Assembly: GCA_963791905.1 (NCBI GenBank)
Contig: CAWBTX010000005.1
Location: 62,001 to 126,000 of the forward strand
From: Gaiellasilicea sp963791905
GTDB lineage: Bacteria; Actinomycetota; Thermoleophilia; Gaiellales; Gaiellaceae
DNA length: 64,000 nt
Direction of reading: 5' to 3'
Shown here: positions 51,592 through 61,172 of the stretch, piece after piece
Layout of the letters: each line of letters starts with the position of its first letter
How positions within the stretch are numbered: position 1 is the first letter of the stretch
Program-made: the position numbers and the translations under genes
Notes under the pieces: model-generated
Databases searched by the model: none
Seen by the model: the letters and a program-made list of their open reading frames with translations, nothing else
What the model was told of the DNA's origin: nothing

Positions 51592-52066
51592 ATGGCCACC
51601 GAGGGAGTCACCGATCCGCTTGCGCTCGCCGCCCGCGGGCGCGAGCTGTCCGGCATCGAGTACGTGCGTCAGATCTTCGACGGCGAGCTGCCGCCGCCGC
51701 CGATCGCCGAGCTGATGGGGTTTCGCGGCGTCGAGTTCGAGCACGGCCGTGCCGTCTTCGAGATGACGCCAGGCCCGCAGCACTACAACCCGATCGGCAC
51801 CGTGCACGGCGGGATCGCCCTGACCCTGCTCGACTCGGCGATGGGCTGCGCCGTGCACACGACGCTCGCCGCCGGCGTCGGGTATACGACGCTCGAGGTG
51901 AAGACGAACTTCGTCCGTCCGATCACATGCCGAGACGGGGCCGATCCGCTGCGAGGGCTCCGTCGTCCACGTCGGCTCGCGCATTGCGACGGCCGACGGC
52001 CGGCTCGTCGACTCCGCGGGCAAGCTGCTCGCGCACGGCACGACGACCTGTCTGATCTTCACGTGA
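51592..52066 (+). CDS. PaaI-family hot-dog thioesterase 2 (frame break at 51928)
   Basis: From ATG 51592: GELPPPPIAELMGFRGVEFEHGRAVFEMTPGPQHYNPIGTVHGGIALTLLDSAMGCAVHTTL. One extra base (T 51928) breaks the frame; after it the reading is AETGPIRCEGSVVHVGSRIATADGRLVDSAGKLLAHG and ends at TGA 52066. Without correction the first frame would run on into the gamma-glutamyltransferase and look like a fusion, which I regard as an artefact. It is a close paralogue of the gene upstream. Confidence 0.82.
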
Positions 52067-53757
52067 GGCCGCCGGCCTTCACGACCCGACCCGAGCTGCG
52101 CGGGACGTTCGGTGCGGTCGCGTCGACGCACTGGCTCGCGTCGGCGGCCGGGATGGCGGTGCTCGAGCGGGGAGGCAACGCCTTCGACGCAGCCGTCGCG
52201 ACGGGGTTCACGCTGCAGGTCGTCGAGCCCCACTTGAACGGCCCCGGTGGTGAGGTGCCCGCCGTCTTCTGGTCGGCCGACCGCAGCGAGCCGCTCGCCC
52301 TCTGCGGCCAGGGTGTGTCGCCCGCGGCCGCCACGATCGAGCGCTACCACGACCTCGGGCACGAGCTCGTTCCCGGAACAGGCGTGCTCGCCGCGTGTGT
52401 CCCGGGCGCGTTCGGCGGCTGGCTGCTGCTCCTCGAGCAGTTCGGTACCTGGCGGCTCGAGGACGTGCTCGAGTTCGCGATCGGCTACGCGGAGAACGGC
52501 TTCCCTCTCGTGGCCGGCATTCGTGCCACGATCGAGCGCACCGAGGACCTGCTCGAGACCTGGCCCGGCTCGCGCGACCTCTACCTGCCGCCGCCGGAGG
52601 TGGGCACCCTCTTCAGCAACCCGACGCTCGGTGCGACGTACCGCCGCATCGTCGAGGACTCGCGCGGCGGGTCGCGGGAGGAAGAGATCGAGCGCGCGCG
52701 CCGCGCCTTCTACGAGGGGTTCGTCGCCGAGGAGATCGAGCGTTTCGTCGCGGCGGAGGAGGGCCTGCTGACCGCGGACGACCTCGCGTCCTGGCGGGCG
52801 ACGCTCGAGCCCGTCGCCACGCTCGAGTACCGCGGGCTGACGGTCTGCAAGACGCTGCCGTGGGGAGCGGGGCCGGTCGGCTTGCAGCAGCTGGCGCTGC
52901 TTGCTGGGTTCGACCTCGCCGAGCTCTCGGACGAGGAGCTCGTCCACCTCGTCACCGAGTGCGCGAAGCTCGCCCACGCCGACCGCGACGCACTGTACGG
53001 GGACGACCCGGACGTCGACCCCACGCCGCTCGACACTCTCCTGTCCCCCGCCTACAACGCGGAACGGCGCGCCCTCGTCGGCGAGGACGCCTCCGGCGAC
53101 TACACGCCGGGTCTCGGCAGCCTGCCCACCGTCGTGGGCGCCGTTGTCACGCCGGGCGCAGGCGAGCCCACGAGAGGCGACACAGTGCACCTCGACGCCG
53201 TTGACCGCTGGGGCAACATGATCTCCGCGACGCCGAGCGGTGGCTGGCTGCACAGCTCGCCCGTGATCCCGGCGCTCGGCTGGCCGCTCGGCACGCGCGC
53301 GCAGATGTTCTGGCTCGAGGAAGGCCTCCGGTCGTCGCTCAAGCCGAGGACTCGTCCGCGGACGACGCTCTCGCCGGGACTCGCGCTGCGCGACGGCGAG
53401 CCCTACCTCGCCTGGGGAACCCCGGGCGGCGACCAGCAGGAGCAGTGGGCGCTCCACGCGTTTGTGCGCCACGTCGATCTCGGTCTCGACCTGCAGGCGG
53501 CGATCGATGCGCCGGAGTTCCATACCGATCACCTCATCTCATCCTTCTTCCCTCGCGGCTTCGCCCGTCGGTCGCTCAGCGTCGAGTCGCGCTTCGACGA
53601 CGGGGTCGTCGAGGGCCTGCGACGGCGGGGCCACGAGGTCGAGGTGACGCCGCCCTGGTCGCTCGGGCGCGTAACCGCGGTCGCCCGCGAGCGAGACGGC
53701 CTGCTCAAGGCGGGTGCGAACGCGCGGGGGATGCAGGGCTATGCTGTCGCTCGCTAG
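52063..53757 (+). CDS. Gamma-glutamyltransferase family protein
   Basis: 564 residues from GTG 52063, which overlaps the thioesterase stop (GTGA). Ntn-hydrolase of the gamma-glutamyltranspeptidase family: GTFGAVASTHWLASAAGMAVLERGGNAFDAAVATGFTLQVVEPHLNGPGGEVPAVFW, nucleophile Thr in RGDTVHLDAVDRWGNM, and TPGGDQQEQWALHAF. The precursor is autocleaved before the Thr. No signal peptide is seen, so it may act in the cytoplasm, perhaps as an acylase-like enzyme. It is translationally coupled to the thioesterase. Confidence 0.9.
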   Translation: MRPPAFTTRPELRGTFGAVASTHWLASAAGMAVLERGGNAFDAAVATGFTLQVVEPHLNGPGGEVPAVFWSADRSEPLALCGQGVSPAAATIERYHDLGHELVPGTGVLAACVPGAFGGWLLLLEQFGTWRLEDVLEFAIGYAENGFPLVAGIRATIERTEDLLETWPGSRDLYLPPPEVGTLFSNPTLGATYRRIVEDSRGGSREEEIERARRAFYEGFVAEEIERFVAAEEGLLTADDLASWRATLEPVATLEYRGLTVCKTLPWGAGPVGLQQLALLAGFDLAELSDEELVHLVTECAKLAHADRDALYGDDPDVDPTPLDTLLSPAYNAERRALVGEDASGDYTPGLGSLPTVVGAVVTPGAGEPTRGDTVHLDAVDRWGNMISATPSGGWLHSSPVIPALGWPLGTRAQMFWLEEGLRSSLKPRTRPRTTLSPGLALRDGEPYLAWGTPGGDQQEQWALHAFVRHVDLGLDLQAAIDAPEFHTDHLISSFFPRGFARRSLSVESRFDDGVVEGLRRRGHEVEVTPPWSLGRVTAVARERDGLLKAGANARGMQGYAVAR

Positions 53758-53768
53758 CGTGTCGCGGA

Positions 53769-54044
53769 ATGAACGACCGCCTCTGCCCCAATGACGGCAC
53801 CGAACTGCGCCACCTCGAGCGTAGCGGGGTGGAGCTGGATGCCTGCCCGACCTGTCGCGGCGTGTGGCTCGACCGCGGCGAGCTCGACAAGATCATCGAG
53901 CGCGAGCGCGCGGACTTCGACGACTTCGAGCGCGAGATCCGCGGCGAGCCGCCGCCTGAGCGACCGGCGGCCGACCCGCAGCCGCAGCCGCAGGGCAAGA
54001 AGAAGAAGCGCGGTTTCCTCGAGGACTTTCTCGACTTCGGCTAG
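53769..54044 (+). CDS. Zf-TFIIB zinc-finger protein
   Basis: 91 residues from ATG 53769. The TFIIB-type finger reads LCPNDGTELRHLERSGVELDACPTCRGVWLDRGELDKII with four Cys. A charged C-terminal tail includes KKKKRGFLEDFLDFG, typical of this small family. Function unknown, possibly nucleic-acid binding. Confidence 0.9.
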   Translation: MNDRLCPNDGTELRHLERSGVELDACPTCRGVWLDRGELDKIIERERADFDDFEREIRGEPPPERPAADPQPQPQGKKKKRGFLEDFLDFG

Positions 54045-54103
54045 CGTCGACAGACGCTCCGCGTGCAGCTACCCTGAACCCATAGTCGCTGCCTGACCCC
54101 CGA

Positions 54104-54109
54104 TACGAT
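54104..54109 (+). promoter_or_regulatory. -10 hexamer TACGAT before valS
   Basis: The hexamer ends 6 bases before ATG 54116 with no ribosome binding site. Confidence 0.5.
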
Positions 54110-54115
54110 CGCGGC

Positions 54116-56545
54116 ATGGAGCCGCTGTACAAGCCGGAAGGCGTCGAGTCGCGCTGGCAGCGCACCTGGGAGGAGGAAGGGCTCTACCGAGCCGGTGCGG
54201 GCGCGCGCCGCGACGAGACCTTCGTCATCGCCGTGCCGCCGCCGAACGTGACCGGGGCGCTCCATCTCGGGCACGCGCTGAACGGCTCGCTGCAGGACGT
54301 CCTGATCCGCTGGCACCGGATGCGCGGCTACGACACGCTCTGGCAGCCGGGGTACGACCACGCCGGCATCTCCACCCAGAACGTCGTCGAGAGGGAGCTC
54401 GCGCGCGAGGGCACCTCCCGCCAGGAGCTCGGGCGCGAGGCCTTCGTCGCGCGCGTCTGGGAGCACCTCGACAGGACCGGCCGCACGATCATGAGCCAGT
54501 TCCGCAGTCTCGGCGCCTCGCTCGACTACGAGCGTGAGCGCTTCACGATGGACGACGCCTACATCGAGGCGGTCATGCGCTTCTTCGTCCACCTCTGGGA
54601 CCGCGGCTGGATCTACCGCGCCAACAGGATCGTCAACTGGTGCCCGTTCCACGAGACGGCCATCTCCGACCTCGAGGTCGAGCACGAGGAGGTGGACGAC
54701 GCCTTGACCTACGCGCGCTACCCCTTCACGGACGGATCGGGCTTTGTCTCCGTCGCGACCGTTCGCCCGGCGACGATGCTGGCCGACGTCGCGGTCGCCG
54801 TGAACCCGGACGACGAGCGCTACCGCGACGCGGTCGGCAAGCACGTGCTCGTGCCGTTCGTCGACCGCGAGGTGCCCGTGATCGCCGACGAGCGAGTCGA
54901 TCCGGAGTTCGGCACGGGCGCGCTCAAGGTCACCCCCGGGCACGATCCGGTCGACTTCGAGATCGGCCGCGACCACGGCCTGCCGACGCTGACGGTGATC
55001 GGCCCGAACGGGCGCATGAACGGGGACGCGGGCGAGCTCGCGGGCATGACGCAGGCGGAGGCGGACGAGCACATCGTCGCGTGGCTCAAGGAGCACGACC
55101 GGCTCGAGAAACGCGAGAGCTATCGCCACTCGGTCGGCACCTGCGAGCGCTGCCACTCGCGGATCGAGCCGCTGATCTCGCTCCAGTGGTGGGTGGCGAT
55201 GGAGGAGCCGGCCAAGCCCGCGATCGCGGCGCTGCGCGAGCGGCGCGTCCGCTACCACCCTGAGTCGCAGCACGCCTTCGCGCTCCGCTCGCTCGAGGAA
55301 ATCCCGGACTGGAACATCTCGCGTCAGGTCTGGTGGGGACACCAGTTGCCGCTCTGGTACTGCCCCGACGGCCACGTCACATGCACGTGGCCGCCGCCGG
55401 ATGCGTGCGCGGAATGCGGCTCGGCGCAGATCGAGCGCGATCCCGACGTGCTCGACACGTGGTTCTCCTCCGCGCTCTGGCCCTACGCCACGCTCGGCTG
55501 GCCCGAGGACACGCCCGAGCTGCGCCGCTACTACCCGGGCGACGTCAACTCGACGGCGCGCGAGATCATCCGCCTCTGGGAGAACCGGATGATCTGGACC
55601 GGGCTCGAGCTGGTCGGCGAGATCCCGTTCACCGACGTGATCATCCACTCGACCGTTCTCGCCTCGGACGGCCGCCGCATGTCGAAGAGCCTCGGCACGG
55701 GCATCGACCCCGTCGAGATGATCACCAAGCACGGCGCCGACGCGACGCGTTACGGCCTGCTGAAGATGTCCTCGACGCAGGACGTGCGCTTCGCCGAGGG
55801 TGCGCTCGAGGAGGGCAGAAAGCTCGCGAACAAGCTCTGGAACGTCTCACGGCTCCTGCTGCAGAACCGGGTCGAGCCCACCGAGCGGCCGAGCTCCGTC
55901 GAGGAGCGCTGGATCCTCGCGCGCATCGAGGCGACGCGGGCCGAGGTCGAGGCCGTCTGGTCGCGCTTCGAGTTCTCGCCGGCGGTGCTCGCCCTCTACC
56001 GGCTCACGTTCGACGACTTCTGCGACTGGTACGCCGAGGCGATCAAGCCGCGGCTGCGCGAGGAGGACGAGGACGCCGCCGCGACCGCGCTCGCCGCGCT
56101 CGAGAAGCTGCTGAAGCTGCTTCACCCCGTGATGCCGCACGTCACCGAGGAGATCTGGTCGCAGTTCCATCCCGACTCGCCCGCGGACCGGCTCATGGTG
56201 ACCCCGTGGCCGGACGCGGATGACACGTACGCGGGCGACGTGCGCGCGCTCGAGCGTGTCCAGGAGGCGGCAGCGATCTTCCGGCGCAGCGGCGTCCTCA
56301 TCGACCTCGAGGGCGACGACGCGCGGATCTTCGCCGCCGTCGTGCGTCCCGACCGGACGAAGACGAACGGCAACGCGGCGACCGAGATCGAGCGCCTTCG
56401 CAAGGAGGTCGAGCGGGGCGAGCGGATGCTCGCGAACGAGAAGTTCGTCGCCAACGCGAAGCCCGAGGTGGTCGAGGCCGAGCGTGACAAGCTCGCACGC
56501 CATCGGCGCGAGCTGGAGATTCTCGGCAAAGCCGACAATCTCTAA
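54116..56545 (+). CDS. valS: Valyl-tRNA synthetase
   Basis: 809 residues. Class Ia motifs HLGH (GALHLGHALNGS) and KMSKS-type RRMSKSLGTGIDP are present. The editing CP1 domain spans about 150-330 (VRPATMLADVAVAVNPDD, GTGALKVTPGHDPVDFE). A zinc knuckle (CERCH) and the C-terminal coiled-coil arm (TEIERLRKEVERGERML) are present. It is followed directly by folC, with no gap between the stop and ATG 56546. Confidence 0.96.
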   Translation: MEPLYKPEGVESRWQRTWEEEGLYRAGAGARRDETFVIAVPPPNVTGALHLGHALNGSLQDVLIRWHRMRGYDTLWQPGYDHAGISTQNVVERELAREGTSRQELGREAFVARVWEHLDRTGRTIMSQFRSLGASLDYERERFTMDDAYIEAVMRFFVHLWDRGWIYRANRIVNWCPFHETAISDLEVEHEEVDDALTYARYPFTDGSGFVSVATVRPATMLADVAVAVNPDDERYRDAVGKHVLVPFVDREVPVIADERVDPEFGTGALKVTPGHDPVDFEIGRDHGLPTLTVIGPNGRMNGDAGELAGMTQAEADEHIVAWLKEHDRLEKRESYRHSVGTCERCHSRIEPLISLQWWVAMEEPAKPAIAALRERRVRYHPESQHAFALRSLEEIPDWNISRQVWWGHQLPLWYCPDGHVTCTWPPPDACAECGSAQIERDPDVLDTWFSSALWPYATLGWPEDTPELRRYYPGDVNSTAREIIRLWENRMIWTGLELVGEIPFTDVIIHSTVLASDGRRMSKSLGTGIDPVEMITKHGADATRYGLLKMSSTQDVRFAEGALEEGRKLANKLWNVSRLLLQNRVEPTERPSSVEERWILARIEATRAEVEAVWSRFEFSPAVLALYRLTFDDFCDWYAEAIKPRLREEDEDAAATALAALEKLLKLLHPVMPHVTEEIWSQFHPDSPADRLMVTPWPDADDTYAGDVRALERVQEAAAIFRRSGVLIDLEGDDARIFAAVVRPDRTKTNGNAATEIERLRKEVERGERMLANEKFVANAKPEVVEAERDKLARHRRELEILGKADNL

Positions 56546-57583
56546 ATGACCAACGCGGACTGGCTTGCGTCGCTCAGTCCTTGGCCCGAGCGGTTCGGAC
56601 TTGGACGAATGCGGACGCTGCTCGCGAGCCTCGGCGACCCGCAGCTCGCCTACCCGGCCGTGCACGTCGTCGGCACGAACGGGAAGTCGACCGCGACACG
56701 GACGATCGAGGCGCTCCTGCTCGCCGAGGGGCTCTCGGTCGGAGCAACCGTCTCGCCGCACGTCCGGTCGTGGTCTGAGCGCATCACTGTCGACGGGAGG
56801 GAGGCAGACGTCGAGGAGGCGCTCGCGCGCGTCCGACCCGAGGCGGAAGCGCAGGAGGCGACCCAGTTCGAGGCGGTGACCGCTGCGGCGCTCGCCGAGT
56901 TCGCCGCGCGTGAGGTCGACGTCGCGGTCGTCGAGGCGGGGCTCGGCGGCAGGCTCGACGCGACGAACGTGCTCCGCAGCCATGTCGTCCTGCTCACGAA
57001 CGTCGGGCTCGATCACACCGACGTCCTCGGCGAGACGCGCGAGGAGATCGCCGCGGAGAAGCTCGCAGTGGTGCAGGAGGGGACGATCGCGGTCCTGCCC
57101 GATCGCGAGTTCGAGGCGCTGGCCGGGCCGAACGTCATCCTCGGCGGCGCGCGCGAGGCGGCTGAGGCGTTCCTCGGCCGCAACATCGAGCGCGAGGCCG
57201 AGGTCGCGCTCCCCGGCCGCCTGGAACGGCGGGGCGACGAGCTGTGGGACGGCGCGCACAACCCCGACGGCGCGCGCTGGTTGGTCCGCCACCTGGCGCC
57301 TGCGGACTACGTGTTGTGCGTCTCGATCCTGCGGGACAAGAACGTGGACGAGATGCTCACGGCGCTCTCGCAGGTGGGGCGGACCCTCGTGGCGACGACC
57401 TCGTCGAATGAGCGTGCGCTGCCCGCAGAGGAGCTGGCGGATCGTGCCTCCCGGTACTTTGCGCGGGTCGATGTCGTCGCCGATCCGCACGCGGCCCTCG
57501 CCCGCGCCCACGAGCTCGGCAGCCCGATCCTCGTCACGGGCTCGCTCTATCTCCTCGCCGATCTGGCGAGGAACGGCGCCTGA
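56546..57583 (+). CDS. folC: Folylpolyglutamate/dihydrofolate synthase
   Basis: 345 residues. The P-loop reads VVGTNGKSTATRTIEALL; the Mur-ligase signatures VVEAGLGGRLDATNV and LLTNVGLDHTDVLGET and the C-terminal WDGAHNPDGARWL are all seen. It adds glutamate to folates. At 345 residues it is shorter than the usual 420, lacking part of the central and C-terminal segments seen in other bacteria. valS stop and folC start are back to back, and a microprotein gene begins 1 base after the stop. Confidence 0.93.
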   Translation: MTNADWLASLSPWPERFGLGRMRTLLASLGDPQLAYPAVHVVGTNGKSTATRTIEALLLAEGLSVGATVSPHVRSWSERITVDGREADVEEALARVRPEAEAQEATQFEAVTAAALAEFAAREVDVAVVEAGLGGRLDATNVLRSHVVLLTNVGLDHTDVLGETREEIAAEKLAVVQEGTIAVLPDREFEALAGPNVILGGAREAAEAFLGRNIEREAEVALPGRLERRGDELWDGAHNPDGARWLVRHLAPADYVLCVSILRDKNVDEMLTALSQVGRTLVATTSSNERALPAEELADRASRYFARVDVVADPHAALARAHELGSPILVTGSLYLLADLARNGA

Positions 57584-57584
57584 C

Positions 57585-57698
57585 ATGGCGAAAGGGCGCG
57601 GCAGTGCATCCGTCCTACTCTTTGCCGCGGCGATCGTCGCCTTCATTGTTGTCTCGGCGTTCGCTGTCGGCTATATCGTGGGAAAGCTGATCCTGTGA
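57585..57698 (+). CDS. 37-residue membrane microprotein
   Basis: ATG 57585 starts 1 base after the folC stop and its stop overlaps the next start as GTGA. The peptide is basic at the N-terminus (KGRGSA) and then one helix (SVLLFAAAIVAFIVVSAFAVGYIVGKLIL). Tight coupling on both sides supports translation. It may be a membrane partner of the zinc-ribbon protein downstream. Confidence 0.7.
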   Translation: MAKGRGSASVLLFAAAIVAFIVVSAFAVGYIVGKLIL

Positions 57699-58252
57699 TC
57701 CTCGCCCAGACGACGACGAACGACGAGCTCTTCGGAGGAGTCAACGACTTCTTCGACTCCGGCGCGTGGCTCGTGATCAGGAACATGACGATCTTTTTCG
57801 TCGCGATCTTCTGGCTCGCGACCGCGTTCTGGGTCTTCAAGGACGCGCGCCGGCGCATCGAGGATCCGTGGCTCGTCGGCACCGCGACCCTGCTCGGGCT
57901 ACTGGCACCGTTCATCGGCGCGATCATCTATCTCTTCCTGCGGCCGCCGGAGTACATCGACGACGTCCGCGAGCGGGAGCTCGAGATCAAGGCGATGGAG
58001 GATCGGCTGGCTCGCCGCGACCTGCACTGCCCGGTCTGCCGGGCGCAGGTCGAGTCGTCGTTTCTCGTCTGCCCGGTCTGCACGACGCGGCTCAAGCAGG
58101 CCTGCGCGAAGTGCAACGCGCCGCTCGAGGCGCTGTGGCAGATCTGCCCGCACTGCGCGACGCCCGTGACGACGCCGAGCCTGCCCGGGATCGACACGGC
58201 GCTCACGGAAACGTGGACGGCTCCGCGAAGACGCGCGGCCGAGTCTGACTAA
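57695..58252 (+). CDS. Membrane protein with double zinc ribbon
   Basis: 185 residues from GTG 57695. Two N-terminal hydrophobic helices (MTIFFVAIFWLATAFWVF and TATLLGLLAPFIGAIIYLFL) are followed by a linker and a cytoplasmic double zinc ribbon: CPVCRAQVESSFLVCPVCT and CAKCNAPLEALWQICPHC. It is the double zinc-ribbon (DZR) family often found beside ndk or folC in this group. Role unknown. Translated together with the microprotein. Confidence 0.82.
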   Translation: MILAQTTTNDELFGGVNDFFDSGAWLVIRNMTIFFVAIFWLATAFWVFKDARRRIEDPWLVGTATLLGLLAPFIGAIIYLFLRPPEYIDDVRERELEIKAMEDRLARRDLHCPVCRAQVESSFLVCPVCTTRLKQACAKCNAPLEALWQICPHCATPVTTPSLPGIDTALTETWTAPRRRAAESD

Positions 58253-58255
58253 GAT
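58250..58255 (+). promoter_or_regulatory. -10 hexamer TAAGAT before ndk
   Basis: The hexamer ends 8 bases before GTG 58264 and overlaps the stop of the upstream gene. Confidence 0.45.
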
Positions 58256-58263
58256 CCGCGGCC

Positions 58264-58683
58264 GTGGCCGTGGAGAGCACCCTCATCCTGATCAAGCCTG
58301 ACGCGACCGGCCGCGCGCTCGCGGGCGAGATCGTCGCTCGCATCGAGCGGCGCGGGTTCGAGATCGTCGCCGGCAAGCTGCTCCGCGTCGACCGCGACCT
58401 CGGCGAGAGGCACTACGCCGAGCACCGCGAGAAGCCCTTCTTCGGCGAGCTCGTCGAGTTCATCACCTCTGCGCCGACGTGGGCGCTCGTCGTCCGCGGC
58501 GAGGGCGCCATCGCGACGATGCGGAAGACGATCGGCGCGACGAACCCGGCCGACGCCGAGCCGGGGACGATCCGCGGCGACCTCGCTACCTCGATGCCGG
58601 ACAACCTCGTCCACGGCTCGGATTCGCCGGAGTCGGCGGAGCGGGAGATCGCGCTCTGGTTCGCCGACAATGAGCTCGTCTGA
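58264..58683 (+). CDS. ndk: Nucleoside-diphosphate kinase
   Basis: 139 residues from GTG 58264. STLILIKPDATGRALAGEI is the NDK entry; the catalytic His is in MPDNLVHGSDSPESAEREI. It transfers the gamma phosphate from ATP to NDPs. The stop region overlaps the start of the methyltransferase gene by 14 bases. Confidence 0.97.
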   Translation: MAVESTLILIKPDATGRALAGEIVARIERRGFEIVAGKLLRVDRDLGERHYAEHREKPFFGELVEFITSAPTWALVVRGEGAIATMRKTIGATNPADAEPGTIRGDLATSMPDNLVHGSDSPESAEREIALWFADNELV

Positions 58684-59440
58684 GTACCCGGACTACGTCG
58701 CGCGCAACGTCGAGGTCTGGACGAAGGCGAACGCCGAGCACACGGCCGGCCGCGCACGCTACGCATGGGCGAAGGACGAGATCGACTGGGGCGTCTTCGA
58801 GATCCCGGAGTCGCAGCTGAACGTCCTTGGCGACGTCGCCGGTCTCGACGTCGTCGAGCTCGGCTGCGGCACCGCGTACTTCTCGGCCTGGCTCGCGAAA
58901 CGCGGGGCGCGTCCGGTCGGGGTCGATCCCACACCGGCGCAGCTCGCGACGGCGCGCGAGCTGCAGGAGGAGGTAGGACTCGAGTTCCCGCTCGTCGAGG
59001 GCGTCGGTGAGGACGTGCCGCTCCCGGACGGGGCGTTCGATCTCGCTCTCTCCGAGTACGGCGCGTCGATCTGGGCCGACCCATACCGCTGGATCCCCGA
59101 GGCGGCACGGCTGCTGCGTCCGGGCGGCCGGCTCGTCTTCCTCCGGAACTCGACGATCGCCACCCTGTGTCAGCCGGTGGATGGGACCACGTCAGACCGC
59201 CTGCTCCGCCCGCAGCGCGGGCTCTGCCGGATCGACTGGCCCGATTCCGATGAGGTCGAGTTCCAGCTCCCGCACGGCGAGCTGATCGACCTCCTCCACG
59301 ACTCCGGGTTCGAGCTCGAGCGGCTCGTCGAGCTGTACGCGCCGGACGACGCCGTTACCCACGAGTACTACGACTTCATCACGCCCGAGTGGGCCCGAAA
59401 GTGGCCGGCCGAGGAGATCTGGGCAGCGCGGAAGACGTGA
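58670..59440 (+). CDS. Class I SAM-dependent methyltransferase
   Basis: 256 residues. The SAM motif is VVELGCGTAYFSAWLAKRGARPVGVDPTPAQLATA, followed by GEDVPLPDGAFDLALSEYGASIWADPYRWIPEAARLLRPGGRLVFL. Its substrate is unknown. It overlaps ndk at the 5' end and maf at the 3' end (GTGA), so it belongs to the ndk-maf operon. Confidence 0.9.
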   Translation: MSSSEYPDYVARNVEVWTKANAEHTAGRARYAWAKDEIDWGVFEIPESQLNVLGDVAGLDVVELGCGTAYFSAWLAKRGARPVGVDPTPAQLATARELQEEVGLEFPLVEGVGEDVPLPDGAFDLALSEYGASIWADPYRWIPEAARLLRPGGRLVFLRNSTIATLCQPVDGTTSDRLLRPQRGLCRIDWPDSDEVEFQLPHGELIDLLHDSGFELERLVELYAPDDAVTHEYYDFITPEWARKWPAEEIWAARKT

Positions 59441-60030
59441 GCCACCCGCCGGCGCCGCCGCTTCTCCTCGCCTCGACGAGCCCGCAGCGGCGGGCGATCC
59501 TCGAGCAGCTCGGCCTGCCGTTCGACGTCGTCGCGCCGGGCTACGAGGAGCACGACCCGCCAGACGCAGATCCGGTCGAGCTCGTCCGCGAGCACGCGCG
59601 CGGCAAGGCGCGCTCGGTAGCCGCGGAGGCGGGGGACAGGCCCGTGCTCGGCGTCGACACCGCCGTCGTCCTCGACGGGGCCGTCTTCGGCAAGCCGGCA
59701 GACGCCGGCGACGCAGAGCGGATGCTCGAGACACTGTCGGGCCGCATGCACGCCGTCGTCTCCGGTCTCTCCCTGATCACGCCCGGCTGGGAACTCGTCG
59801 AGCACGAGACGACGCACGTCTCGTTCCGGGAGCTGACGCCGCGCGACCTCGCCGTCTATCTGGCGCTCGGGGAGTGGGAGGGCCGCGCCGGCGCCTATGC
59901 GATCCAGGGCCGCGGCGCCACGCTCGTGGAGCGCATCGAGGGCGACTACCTCAACGTCGTCGGCCTCCCGGCGGCGCTGCTCGTCCGCCTCCTCGCGGAG
60001 CGGTTTCCCGGCACGTACGGCCTCGGCTGA
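59437..60030 (+). CDS. maf: Maf family nucleotide pyrophosphatase
   Basis: 197 residues from GTG 59437, overlapping the methyltransferase stop. Maf signatures: LLLASTSPQRRAILEQLGLPF, VLGVDTAVVLDG, GKPADAGDAERMLETLSGR, and GRAGAYAIQGRGATLVERIEGDYLNVVGLP. It hydrolyses non-canonical or pyrimidine nucleoside triphosphates and is linked to septum formation; it lies upstream of mreBCD here as in many bacteria. Confidence 0.95.
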   Translation: MSHPPAPPLLLASTSPQRRAILEQLGLPFDVVAPGYEEHDPPDADPVELVREHARGKARSVAAEAGDRPVLGVDTAVVLDGAVFGKPADAGDAERMLETLSGRMHAVVSGLSLITPGWELVEHETTHVSFRELTPRDLAVYLALGEWEGRAGAYAIQGRGATLVERIEGDYLNVVGLPAALLVRLLAERFPGTYGLG

Positions 60031-60055
60031 CCGAGCCACAGCCGTCATTCGTGGC

Positions 60056-60061
60056 TAGACT
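60056..60061 (+). promoter_or_regulatory. -10 hexamer TAGACT before mreB
   Basis: The hexamer is 8 bases before GTG 60070, which is one base out of frame with mreB, and 27 bases before ATG 60089. Either mreB has a short leader or a one-base error hides a leaderless GTG start. Confidence 0.45.
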
Positions 60062-60088
60062 CGCCGCTCGTGGGCGTTTTCCTGGACC

Positions 60089-61126
<1,038 letters not shown>

Positions 61127-61157
61127 CCGCTCGAGCAGCGCTCTCCTGCTAGGTCGC

Positions 61158-61163
61158 TAGACT
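61158..61163 (+). promoter_or_regulatory. -10 hexamer TAGACT before mreC
   Basis: The hexamer ends 9 bases before GTG 61173, suggesting an internal promoter between mreB and mreC. Confidence 0.4.
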
Positions 61164-61172
61164 CTTTCGCTC

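Noticed and set aside
51592..53757. Apparent fusion of a thioesterase to gamma-glutamyltransferase
   Set aside because: The apparent fusion depends on the extra base at 51928. After correction the thioesterase has its own stop (52066), and the transferase has its own GTG (52063).
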